Shown here piece after piece: positions 43,688-51,177 of a stretch of DNA of 64,000 nt (positions are counted from its first letter, which is position 1; every line of letters begins with the position of its first letter). The position numbers and the translations under genes were made by a program. The stretch spans positions 744,001 through 808,000 of the forward strand of contig NZ_WOTN01000004.1 of NCBI RefSeq assembly GCF_010993745.1, written 5' to 3'. A model generated the notes under the pieces. It searched no databases. It saw nothing but the letters and a program-made list of their open reading frames with translations, and was not told the DNA's origin. The DNA comes from Fodinicola acaciae (lineage in GTDB: Bacteria > Actinomycetota > Actinomycetes > Mycobacteriales > HKI-0501).

Positions 43688-44515
43688 ATGACGACCAGGC
43701 CGTTCCGGTTTGCCGCTGTCACCCGGCCGCAGGGTGACGGGGCCAGTTGGCAGGCGACCGCGCGCCAGATCGAGGATCTGGGATATTCCACCCTGCTGAT
43801 GCCCGAAGGCGTGCACTGGCTGTCGACGGTGCCGAGCCTCGCGGTCGCGGCGACCGCGGCTCCGACCTTGCGGGTCGGCTCGTTCGTACTCGCGGCGCCG
43901 CTGCGTACGCCGAGGTCGGCGGCCTGGGACGCGCACACGATGAGCGTGCTCACCGACGGCCGCTTCGACTTCGGCATCGGCATCGGCCGGCCGTCGATGA
44001 AGGACGAGTCGGCGGTCCTCGGCATGCCGTACGGTTCGGCCGCCGAGCGGCTGGAGCAGGTCGCGCAGGCCATCCGCGACCTCCGTGAGCTGGACGGCGA
44101 CCGCCGTACGCCGGTGATGATGGCGATCAGCGGCGCGCCGAAGTCGCGCGCGCTCGCGGCCGCCGAGGCCGACGCGATCCACTTGGCGGTCAGTCCGCTG
44201 ATGCCGGAGAAGGAGCTGGCCGAAGTGGTCGCCGGCATCCGGGACGCGGCCGGCGACCGTGCCGACCAGATCGACGTCGCCACCAACGTCTATTCGGTGA
44301 ATTCCGAGCTGATGCCGGAGATGTCGGCGTTCCTGGGAGTCGACGCGGCGATGCTGGCCGAGCACAACTCCGTCTCGTACCTGGCCGGCGAGCCGGCGGA
44401 GATGGCTGATGAGCTGGAGCGGCGGCGAGAGGCGACCGGCATCTCGTACTTCACCGTGCACGTCGGCGCGTACGTCAACTTCGCTCCGGTGATCGAGCTG
44501 CTGCGCCGCCGCTGA
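43688..44515 (+). CDS. LLM-class (F420-type) oxidoreductase A
   Basis: A luciferase-like oxidoreductase of 275 residues from ATG 43688, GGAGG six bases upstream. It has FRFAAVTRPQGDGASWQATARQIEDLGYSTLLMPEGVHW, LRVGSFVLAAPLRTPRSAAWDAHTMSVLTDGRFDFGIGIG and a cofactor segment MMAISGAPKSRALAAAEADAIHLAVS. It is strongly similar to the next gene (SFVLA-PLRTPR-AAW motif), so the two are tandem paralogues. F420 use is inferred from family and phylum. Each gene has its own different operator. Confidence 0.88.
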   Translation: MTTRPFRFAAVTRPQGDGASWQATARQIEDLGYSTLLMPEGVHWLSTVPSLAVAATAAPTLRVGSFVLAAPLRTPRSAAWDAHTMSVLTDGRFDFGIGIGRPSMKDESAVLGMPYGSAAERLEQVAQAIRDLRELDGDRRTPVMMAISGAPKSRALAAAEADAIHLAVSPLMPEKELAEVVAGIRDAAGDRADQIDVATNVYSVNSELMPEMSAFLGVDAAMLAEHNSVSYLAGEPAEMADELERRREATGISYFTVHVGAYVNFAPVIELLRRR

Positions 44516-44525
44516 GGCGCGCTGG

Positions 44526-44562
44526 CCGATGAAACGATTCCAACCTAGAATCGTTTCATCGG
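44526..44562. promoter_or_regulatory. 15-bp-arm perfect palindrome before second LLM gene
   Basis: CCGATGAAACGATTC (44526-44540) and its exact complement (44548-44562) flank a 7-nt centre CAACCTA. It lies between the two LLM genes, 19 bp before the ATG at 44582. It could be a TetR-type operator (TGAAACGATTC half-site) or a terminator of the first gene; the TGAAAC and TTTCA content and proximity to the start favour an operator. Confidence 0.7.
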
Positions 44563-44581
44563 TCAATCAATGGAGGACATG

Positions 44582-45385
44582 ATGACGGCTTTCCGCTTCG
44601 GTGTGGTGGCGGTGCCGCAGGGTGCCAAGCAGTGGCTGGACACGGCGCGGCGGGTGGAGGAGCTCGGCTACAGCACGCTGCTGAGTCCGGACAACCTGCG
44701 GCTGGTCACGCCGACCGCGTCGCTGGCGGCCGCGGCCGCCGTCACCACGAAGTTGCGCGTCGGCTCGTTCGTGCTGGCCAGCCCGTTGCGTACGCCACGG
44801 GCGGCGGCCTGGGAGGCGCACAGCGTGGCGACCGTGAGCGGCGGCCGTTTCGAGCTCGGGCTCGGCACCGGCCTGCCGGCGATGAAGGAGGCCGCCGCTG
44901 AGCTCGGCCTGCCGTACGAGAACGCCGCCGGCCGGATCCGGCAGGTCACCGAGACCATCGACCACGTGCGCAAACTCGACGGCGACATCCGCGTACTGGT
45001 CGCCGCCGGTGGTCCGAAGATGCGCGCGGCCGCTGGAGCGAAGGCCGACATCGTCGCGCTGGCCGGCGGCCCGTTCGTGACCCGCGACGAGATGGCCGCC
45101 GCGGCCGCCGAGGTCCGCGACGCGGCCGGCTCGCGCGAGGTCGAGCTGTCGCTCAACCTGTTCGTCGTCGGCGACGAGGCGCCGCCGTTCGTCAGCCAGC
45201 TCACCGGCGCGGCGCCGGAGGAGCTGATCAAGCGCGACTCACTGCTGGTGCTGCGCGGCTCGGAACAGGAGATGGTCGACGAGCTGCAACGCCGCCGCGA
45301 CGCACTCGGGACCTCGTACGTGACCGTCAACGGCGCCTTCACCGAGACCTTCGCACCCATCGTGGAACGCCTCGCCGGCCGCTGA
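44582..45385 (+). CDS. LLM-class (F420-type) oxidoreductase B
   Basis: A tandem paralogue of the preceding gene, 267 residues from ATG 44582 (MTAFRFGVVAVPQGAKQW), placed five bases after GGAGG; ATG 44579 and ATG 44570 are weaker choices. It has RVEELGYSTLLSPDNL, LRVGSFVLASPLRTPRAAAWEAHSVATVSGGRFELGLGTG and VLVAAGGPKMRAAAGAKADIVALAGG. The active sites differ enough for separate substrates. It is followed by a palindromic repeat element and no further gene on the strand for 400 bp. Confidence 0.88.
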   Translation: MTAFRFGVVAVPQGAKQWLDTARRVEELGYSTLLSPDNLRLVTPTASLAAAAAVTTKLRVGSFVLASPLRTPRAAAWEAHSVATVSGGRFELGLGTGLPAMKEAAAELGLPYENAAGRIRQVTETIDHVRKLDGDIRVLVAAGGPKMRAAAGAKADIVALAGGPFVTRDEMAAAAAEVRDAAGSREVELSLNLFVVGDEAPPFVSQLTGAAPEELIKRDSLLVLRGSEQEMVDELQRRRDALGTSYVTVNGAFTETFAPIVERLAGR

Positions 45386-45444
45386 CCGTATGGCATACAT
45401 CACCAAAGCCGCTATTCTCCGGCCCGAATTACCCGCTACGCCGC

Positions 45445-45610
45445 GAAACTGTCGTACGTACTCGTAAGAATGGCCCCCACCCAGTGACGGGTGGGGGGCG
45501 GGTTTGAGGAAGACCTGGCACCAATTTCAAAAGGGTGCTGGCGCTGCCTCTCAACCCGCCCCCCACCCGTTCTGGGTGGGGGCAATTTTTGCTGGTAGGT
45601 ACGACAGTTT
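45445..45610. repeat. 165-bp palindromic element (REPIN/MITE-like), copy D
   Basis: GAAACTGTCGTAC (45445-45457) and GTACGACAGTTT (45599-45610) form the ends. Inside, a G-rich unit TGGCCCCCACCCAGTGACGG onward (45471-45503) is mirrored by 45552-45585. The spacer of about 50 bp (45504-45551) differs from that of the 41-kb element. CTCTCAACCC precedes the right G-unit in both elements. Same family as 41091-41430 but without the large centre. Confidence 0.85.
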
Positions 45611-45724
45611 TGGCGACCTCTCGGCGTGTCGCGATTGGGGGCGTGAAATGTCCGACTGTCCTCAATGGACGGTCAGTAGGCTGCGAAGGTGGCCGGCCGG
45701 CGCCGGGCGGCCATTTCGGACAAG

Positions 45725-45740
45725 GTAAAATTAGCTTTAC
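45725..45740. promoter_or_regulatory. AT-rich near-palindrome upstream of antiporter operon
   Basis: GTAAAATTAGCTTTAC is the only strongly AT-rich stretch in the region and lies about 30 bp before the leader ORF. It may include a -10 element (TAAAAT at 45726-45731) and a metal or ion-responsive operator. No -35 is convincing. Confidence 0.4.
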
Positions 45741-45768
45741 AAAGGAATTCGCCGAGAGGGGTGTGCCG

Positions 45769-45804
45769 ATGACCGCTGACCAGGGCCACCGGCCGCCGCC
45801 GTGA
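45769..45804 (+). CDS. 11-codon leader ORF (MTADQGHRPPP) coupled to antiporter
   Basis: ATG 45769 follows GAGAGGGG by seven bases, while the antiporter start has no ribosome site. The stop TGA (45802-45804) shares a base with ATG 45804 (TGATG). The peptide ends in three consecutive prolines immediately before the stop, a sequence that typically stalls ribosomes, so it could act as a translational attenuator. Confidence 0.5.
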   Translation: MTADQGHRPPP

Positions 45805-47294
45805 TGGGGGAGACGCTCACTCTCGCGCTGCTGATCGGCAGCGTCATCCTGCTGCTCGCCGTGGTGGCCGTCCGCGCGGCGGTCCGCACCGGGTTGCCGA
45901 GCCTGCTGATCTATCTCGGCATCGGGTTGGTGATCGGTGAGGCCGGCCTCGGGATCAAGTTCTCCGACGCGGAGCTGACCCAGAGCCTCGGACTGATCGC
46001 GTTGGCCATCATCCTCGCCGAAGGTGGCCTGACGGCGCGGTGGGACGTCGTACGGCCGGCCCTCGGCGTCTCGGCGGTGCTCGCGACCATCGGAGTCGCG
46101 GTGAGTGTCGCGGTGACCGCCGGCATCGCGCTGCTGGTGCTCGACACCGACTGGCGGACCGCGGTGCTGCTCGGCGCGGCGGTCAGCGGTACGGACGCGG
46201 CGGCGGTCTTCTCAGTGCTGCGCCGGCTGCCACTGCGCGGCCGGATCGCCGCCATCCTGGAGGCCGAGTCGGGGTTCAACGACGCGCCGGTCGTCCTGCT
46301 GGTCACGCTCGTGGTGTCCAACGCCTGGGCTCAGAGCGGCGTCCTCGGCGCGCTCGGCACGATCGCGTACGAGCTGGCCGTCGGCGTCACCGTCGGCCTG
46401 GTCGCCGGCTGGCTCGGCCAACAGGTGCTCAGCCGCGTCTCGCTGCCGGTCGCCGGCCTCTACCCACTCGCGATGGTCGGCTTCGCGATGCTCTCCTACA
46501 CCGGCGCCACGCTGCTGCACGCCAGCGGCTTCCTGGCCGTCTACCTGACCGGCCTGTGGCTCGGCAACTCGCACCTGCCGCACCGGCACGCGAGCATCGG
46601 CTTCGTCGAGGCGCTCGCCTGGCTGGCCCAGATCGGTATGTTCGTGCTGCTCGGCCTGCTCGCCAGCCCCACCAGGCTGCCGGCCGCGGTCATCCCGGCG
46701 CTGATCATCGGCACCGGCCTCCTGCTGCTGGCCCGCCCCTTGTCCGTGCTCGTCGCCGCGTCCCCCTTCCGAATACCGCTACGCGACCAGGCATTCCTGT
46801 CCTGGGCCGGGTTGCGCGGCGCCGTACCGATCGTGATGGCGACCATCCCGCTGGCCGCACACAGCGTCAACGGCGAGCTCGTCTTCGACGTGGTTTTCGT
46901 GCTGGTGTTCGTGTTCACGCTGATCCAGGGGCCGACCCTGCCGTGGGTCGCGCGGCGGCTGCGGGTCGTCGACCAGTCCGAGGCACGCGACGTCGACGTC
47001 GAGGTCGCGCCGCTGGACATGATGAGCGCCGACCTGCTCAGCGTGACCGTGCCGGAGCACTCGCGGCTGCACGGCATGTACGTGCTCGACCTGCGGCTGC
47101 CGGAAGGCGCCGTGGTGTCCCTGGTGACCCGCGGCGACGAGTCGGTGGTGCCGTCGAAGCACACCAGGCTCGCCGTCGGCGACACGCTGCTGGTGGTCAC
47201 CGCGGACGGCGTACGCGACGAGACCGAACGCCGGCTCCGCGCGGTCGGCCGCGCCGGCCACCTGGCACGCTGGTTTGGCGAGACCGGCCGCTGA
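45804..47294 (+). CDS. Potassium/proton antiporter (CPA1 type with RCK_C domain)
   Basis: A monovalent cation/proton antiporter of 496 residues from ATG 45804 (GTG 45801 is one codon longer). About 12-13 TM helices (residues 1-395) include GLPSLLIYLGIGLVIGEAG, the conserved SGTDAAAVFSVL and ESGFNDAPVVLLVTL exchange motifs and SWAGLRGAVPIVMATIP. A cytoplasmic TrkA-C-like domain follows (about 400-490: LDMMSADLLSVTVPEHSRLHGMYV, VVSLVTRGDESVVPSKHTRLAVGDTLLVV). TrkA-C (RCK_C) domains often bind a small ligand such as c-di-AMP. Abuts a convergent LLM gene with no gap. Confidence 0.9.
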   Translation: MGETLTLALLIGSVILLLAVVAVRAAVRTGLPSLLIYLGIGLVIGEAGLGIKFSDAELTQSLGLIALAIILAEGGLTARWDVVRPALGVSAVLATIGVAVSVAVTAGIALLVLDTDWRTAVLLGAAVSGTDAAAVFSVLRRLPLRGRIAAILEAESGFNDAPVVLLVTLVVSNAWAQSGVLGALGTIAYELAVGVTVGLVAGWLGQQVLSRVSLPVAGLYPLAMVGFAMLSYTGATLLHASGFLAVYLTGLWLGNSHLPHRHASIGFVEALAWLAQIGMFVLLGLLASPTRLPAAVIPALIIGTGLLLLARPLSVLVAASPFRIPLRDQAFLSWAGLRGAVPIVMATIPLAAHSVNGELVFDVVFVLVFVFTLIQGPTLPWVARRLRVVDQSEARDVDVEVAPLDMMSADLLSVTVPEHSRLHGMYVLDLRLPEGAVVSLVTRGDESVVPSKHTRLAVGDTLLVVTADGVRDETERRLRAVGRAGHLARWFGETGR

Positions 47295-48158
47295 CTAACG
47301 CAGAAAGTGTTCGGCGATCTGCTCGACGATCTCCGGCGGATCGTCGTAGTTGTCGTCATCCGAGCGCGGATACGGAAACACCACGTCGGTGAAGCCGTAC
47401 GCTTCAAGCTCCACGACGAAATCGTCAAACTCGTCGATGTCGGCGGTGACCCGTCCCGGAATCCCACTGGTCACCAGGATCTTGTCGATGCCCGCCGGAT
47501 CGCGGCCGAGTTTCTCGCACTCCGCTTCGACAATCTGCCACTGGTCGGCGAGATCGGTCCGCCAGTCGCCGGTCTTGCCGCGGCCCGTGGTGATCCACGC
47601 GTCGCCGTGTTTCGCCGTCAACCGCAACGCTTTCGGCCCGACCGCGGCGATCGCGAACGGGATTCGCGGTTGTTGCACGCAACCAGGCACGATCCGGACG
47701 TTTTCCGCGCTGTAGTACGTGCCGCGCAGCGAGGTCTCCGGCTGGGTCAACAGAGTGTCCAATGTGGACACGAACTCGGTGAACCGAGCGGTACGCTCCG
47801 GCGGCGGCCACGGCCGCTGACCGAGCGCGGTCGCGTCCCAGCCGGTGCCGCCGCCACCGATGCCGAGGATCAGCCGGCCGGCGGAGATGCGGTCTGCGGT
47901 CATCAGCTCGTGCCCGAACGGCACCGGATGCCGAAAGTTGGGCGACGCGACCAGCGTGCCGACCCGGATCCGCGAGGTCGCCGCGGCGGTCGCGGTGAGC
48001 AGCGGGATCGCCGAATGCCACGGCCGGCCGGCGTAATGCCGCCACGACAGGTGGTCAAACGTCCACAGGTGATGAAAGCCGAGCTCGTCCAGCCGTCGAG
48101 CTCGCTCGACCCAGACGGGCCATTCGTCGGTTGGCAGGCACAACACTCCGATCCGCAC
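47295..48158 (-). CDS. LLM-class (F420-type) oxidoreductase C
   Basis: A 287-residue luciferase-like enzyme from GTG 48158 (VRIGVLCLPTDEWPVWVER). It has LGFHHLWTFDHLSWR (the typical WxxDH motif), IRVGTLVASPNFRHPVPFGHELMTADRISAGRLILGIGGGGTGWD and AVGPKALRLTAKHGDAWITTGRG. Closer to classic F420-dependent LLM proteins than the tandem pair. It is divergent from a HAD phosphatase (35 bp) and its stop is immediately next to the antiporter stop, so transcription from both sides converges without a visible terminator. Confidence 0.9.
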   Translation of the reverse strand: MRIGVLCLPTDEWPVWVERARRLDELGFHHLWTFDHLSWRHYAGRPWHSAIPLLTATAAATSRIRVGTLVASPNFRHPVPFGHELMTADRISAGRLILGIGGGGTGWDATALGQRPWPPPERTARFTEFVSTLDTLLTQPETSLRGTYYSAENVRIVPGCVQQPRIPFAIAAVGPKALRLTAKHGDAWITTGRGKTGDWRTDLADQWQIVEAECEKLGRDPAGIDKILVTSGIPGRVTADIDEFDDFVVELEAYGFTDVVFPYPRSDDDNYDDPPEIVEQIAEHFLR

Positions 48159-48193
48159 GACGCCTCACGCTACGCGCGGGTGAGGATAAGAGC

Positions 48194-48982
48194 ATGAGCC
48201 TGCCCGGGATGATCGCCTGTGATCTTGACGGCACGCTGCTGCGCAGCGACCTGTCGGTCTCCGACCGTACGGTGGCCGCGCTCGCCGCGGTACGCACCGC
48301 CGGCGTGCCGTTCGTCGTGGTCACCGGCCGGCCGGTGCGCTGGCTCGGCGTCGTGCTCGACCGGATCGGCCGCTATGCCGAGGTGATCTGCAGCAACGGT
48401 GCGAAAATCCTGGACGTGGACGGCTCGGTGCTGATCGCCTGGCCGATCACGCCACCGGCGCTGGAGATCGCCACGCGGCGGCTGCGCGACGCGCTCGGCG
48501 ACGTACATTTCGCCGTCGAACGCGACGCCGGGATGGTGAAGGAGAGCGGCTATCGGGTACGGCAGGACCTGGCGCAGCCGCGTGACGTGGCCTGGGACGA
48601 GCTGGTCAGCCAACCGGCGCTGAAGCTGCTGGTACGCGTGCCTGGTGCGGACGGCGACGAACTGCTGGCCCGGTGCACCGGCCTGCTGCGGGGGTTGGCG
48701 ACGCCGACGCACTCGAGCCTCGCGTCGGGCCTGGTCGAGGTCTCGGCGGACGGTGTCAACAAGGCCGCGGCGCTGGACTGGCTGGCCGACCGGCACGGCG
48801 TACGCGCCGACCAGGTGTTGGCCTTCGGCGACATGCCTAACGACATCTCGATGCTGCGGTGGGCCGGCCGGTCGGTCGTGGTCGCGGACGCGCATCCGGA
48901 GGCGAAGGCGGCCGCCGACGAGGTCACCGAAAGCAACGACAACGACGGAGTGGCCGTCGTGTTGGAACGCCTTCTCGACTGA
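48194..48982 (+). CDS. HAD-superfamily Cof-type phosphatase 2
   Basis: A 262-residue HAD hydrolase from ATG 48194 (GAGGATAAG upstream). Motif I IACDLDGTLLRSD, motif II FVVVTGRPVRW, motif III Lys in GVNKAAALDWLA and motif IV FGDMPNDISMLRWAG. It has a C2B cap. A paralogue lies at 42772. The substrate is probably a sugar or nucleotide phosphate. It ends at a hairpin shared with the convergent bpa gene. Confidence 0.9.
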   Translation: MSLPGMIACDLDGTLLRSDLSVSDRTVAALAAVRTAGVPFVVVTGRPVRWLGVVLDRIGRYAEVICSNGAKILDVDGSVLIAWPITPPALEIATRRLRDALGDVHFAVERDAGMVKESGYRVRQDLAQPRDVAWDELVSQPALKLLVRVPGADGDELLARCTGLLRGLATPTHSSLASGLVEVSADGVNKAAALDWLADRHGVRADQVLAFGDMPNDISMLRWAGRSVVVADAHPEAKAAADEVTESNDNDGVAVVLERLLD

Positions 48983-48987
48983 GAGCC

Positions 48988-49028
48988 GCAGGGCCACCCT
49001 GGGTGCGTCGGCACGCGGGCGGCCCTGC
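48988..49028. terminator. Bidirectional hairpin between HAD phosphatase and bpa
   Basis: GCAGGGCC (48988-48995) pairs with GGCCCTGC (49021-49028), with partly paired inner GTGCGTC/GGCACGC. It sits between convergent stops at 48982 and 49036 and resembles the GGCCACC-GTGCGT hairpin family. Confidence 0.7.
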
Positions 49029-49035
49029 GCCAGCG

Positions 49036-49620
49036 TCAGAGATACTGGCCCGTGCCAGGCGACGGCGGTCCGCCGTTGTCGTCGCCGCGGCCGGCGCCGG
49101 GCCCGCCGAGCATGCCAGGCGGCAGGCCGCCGGGAAGCGCCGGCCGGCCGCGCATCTGCTCGAGCTGCATGCGCGCGGCCATCTGCTGCGCGACCAGCGC
49201 CGCCTGGATGCCGTGGAACAGGCCCTCCAGCCAGCCGACCAGCTGCGCCTGTGCGATCCGCAGCTCGGCGTCGCTCGGCGTACCTTCGGTGAACGGCAGC
49301 GACAGCCGCTCCAGCTCGTCCTTGAGCTCGGGCGACAGGCCGTCCTCCAGCTCGGAGATCGACCGCGCGTGGATCTCCTTCAGCCGCGTACGGCTCGCGT
49401 CGTCCAGCGGCGCCGCGCGGACCTCCTCCAGCAGCTGCTTGATCATGGTGCCGATCCGCATGACCTTGGCCGGCTGCTCGATCATCTGCGACGCGTCCTC
49501 GGCGTCGCCGTCTCCGTCACCGGTGCTCGCCATCGCCACCGGCTGGCCGTTGGGGCCGATGACCACCACCTGGTGCGGGCCTTCCTGTTCCTCTTGGGGT
49601 TCGTTTTGGTCTGAGCTCAT
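49036..49620 (-). CDS. bpa: Bacterial proteasome activator
   Basis: An ATP-independent proteasome activator (Bpa/PafE) that docks on the 20S core and feeds unfolded proteins. It has 194 residues; ATG 49620 (MSSDQNEPQEEQEG) has GAGG nine bases upstream, whereas ATG 49629 directly abuts it. A disordered acidic N-terminus precedes the helical ring domain (VMRIGTMIKQLLEEVRAAPLDDASRTRLKEIHARSISELEDGL and following helices). The C-terminal GQYL is the docking motif that inserts between proteasome alpha subunits. Implies a 20S proteasome elsewhere in the genome. Confidence 0.93.
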   Translation of the reverse strand: MSSDQNEPQEEQEGPHQVVVIGPNGQPVAMASTGDGDGDAEDASQMIEQPAKVMRIGTMIKQLLEEVRAAPLDDASRTRLKEIHARSISELEDGLSPELKDELERLSLPFTEGTPSDAELRIAQAQLVGWLEGLFHGIQAALVAQQMAARMQLEQMRGRPALPGGLPPGMLGGPGAGRGDDNGGPPSPGTGQYL

Positions 49621-49683
49621 GATGTCCATCCTCACGCACCACGACAGCAGCCGCGAATACGGGGCAGCGTACCGTTCGGAGAC

Positions 49684-50598
49684 GTGTCAAACCGACGTAC
49701 GCTGCTGGTCGCCGCGATCATCATGGTGCTGACCTGCGCCGCCTGCGGTCACGCCAGCGTCCAGGCCTCCGCCACGAGCGCCTCACCGAGGCCGGCCGCG
49801 CCGAGCCCGAGTCCGAGCGCGTCGGCGTCCGTACCGTCGACGCCGCCCTGCGACGCGCCGGACGGTTTCTCCTGCGACGACCACGCTCGGTTCGCCGCCG
49901 CGGAGAAGTACATCGACGGCCGGCCAGGCGTCATCGGCTTCGTCGTCCGCGACCGCCAGACCGGTGCCGTCTTCCGCAGCAGGAATGGCACCTACAAGGT
50001 GTGGACGGCGTCCACGGTGAAGCTGGCCATCGCCACGTACCTGCTGGAGGAGCAGGCCGCCGGCGAGATCACCCTCTCGTCGAGCGACAAGTCGCTGATG
50101 TCGTCGATGCTGCGCGTGTCCGACGACCACGCCGCCGACGTGCTGTGGAAGCGCGCCGGCGGCCCCAGGCAGGTGCCCACCTGGCGGTCGCGCTATGGCA
50201 TGAGCGGCGTCACGTTCGTGGACGGCTTCGACCGCTATTGGGGTTACATGAAGTGCTCGCCGTCCGACCTCGACCACCTGATGTCGTACGTGCTGGGCCG
50301 GACCTCCCCGGACATCCGAAGCTATCTGGTCGGCAAGCTGCGGTCGGTCGGTGCGAACCAGCAGTGGGGCGTGTGGGCCGGCGCCGACCAGTCGGCCGAT
50401 CCGGGGAACAAGAACGGCTGGTCGCAGGAACACGACGACGGCACGCTGCACTGGGTGATCAACACGGTCGGGTTCGCCGGCCGCGACGAGCGGTGGCAGG
50501 TGGCGATCATGTATCGGCTGCGGCCGTCCGGGACGTACGACCAGGGCGTCGCCGCGGTCACGCAGGTCGCCAAGCTGCTGCTCAGCGGCAAGCGCTAG
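49684..50598 (+). CDS. Exported beta-lactamase-like serine hydrolase lipoprotein
   Basis: A 304-residue protein from GTG 49684. A lipoprotein-type signal (LLVAAIIMVLTCAAC, Cys21 as likely lipid site) is followed by a Ser/Pro-rich linker and a class A beta-lactamase/PBP-like domain. SxxK is in TASTVKLAIATYL, the second motif is SDD in RVSDDHAADV (SDN in true class A enzymes), and the third is KNG in GNKNGWSQEHDDG (KTG/KSG usually). Two motifs are therefore non-canonical, suggesting a wall-related hydrolase rather than an antibiotic-degrading enzyme. It is divergent from bpa. Confidence 0.85.
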   Translation: MSNRRTLLVAAIIMVLTCAACGHASVQASATSASPRPAAPSPSPSASASVPSTPPCDAPDGFSCDDHARFAAAEKYIDGRPGVIGFVVRDRQTGAVFRSRNGTYKVWTASTVKLAIATYLLEEQAAGEITLSSSDKSLMSSMLRVSDDHAADVLWKRAGGPRQVPTWRSRYGMSGVTFVDGFDRYWGYMKCSPSDLDHLMSYVLGRTSPDIRSYLVGKLRSVGANQQWGVWAGADQSADPGNKNGWSQEHDDGTLHWVINTVGFAGRDERWQVAIMYRLRPSGTYDQGVAAVTQVAKLLLSGKR

Positions 50599-50670
50599 CC
50601 GCGCGTACGCGCCTCGTCGACGTGGCTCGTTTGCGTGCCGCTCGGGTTGCGCTGGGGGTTCGCCTGGCCG

Positions 50671-51114
50671 ATCCAGGCGCTCGTCAGGAGTCTCTGTGAA
50701 CATCCAGCGGCGGCTAGGGTGCACGCCCTGACATCGAGCCCGGGCCTGGCGAGCAGTCACAAACGGCATTACTTGCCTCGGCAGTCACACCCACCACAGG
50801 GGCTGGCGGTCACGCAGGCGTGAAAGCCGTGTTTCTTGCGTTTAGCGCCAGTAACTCGACATTCACGCCACTAGTAAACCTCACAAGACAGACATTTAGC
50901 GTTACATGCTGCCGTGGATCCCATTGAGTGGACCCTTTCGCCATCTACCGGGACGCCACGACACCTTCCGAGCCGGTCGGCGCCGCCGATTTTTGCGCGT
51001 GCCATGCAAAAAACCCACGTACCCACCCCCCACCCGATGAAGGGTGGGGGCCTCAATTTTGGGGCGAAAAATGGGCCTGGAGGCGTTGTCCACAGGGTGA
51101 CTTTTTGTCCACAG
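50671..51114 (-). repeat. Composite intergenic repeat, copy E (inverted relative to copy A)
   Basis: Read on the minus strand: twin TGTGGACAA boxes (51105-51113 and 51086-51094 on plus as TTGTCCACA), the G-rich palindrome (51014-51052), the CCCGGTAGATGGCGAAAGGG module (50912-50960) and the CTAGCCGCCGCTGGATGTTC tail (50671-50719). Order and spacing of the boxes are as in 4981-5363. Between modules are unrelated sequences with repeated TTTAGCG and CAGTCAC words. The whole 50599-51127 gap has no supported gene. Confidence 0.75.
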
Positions 51115-51127
51115 ATTGATGAGAAAG

Positions 51128-51168
51128 CACTTGACGCCGGGCCCGCGCGGCGGGCCTGGCGTCAAGTG
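51128..51168 (-). terminator. Terminator of the GH92 gene
   Basis: CACTTGACGCC (51128-51138) pairs with GGCGTCAAGTG (51158-51168), with a further internal GGGCCCGC/GCGGGCCT pairing. It lies 10 bp beyond the stop of the leftward mannosidase gene. Confidence 0.85.
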
Positions 51169-51177
51169 TGTGGGGGA

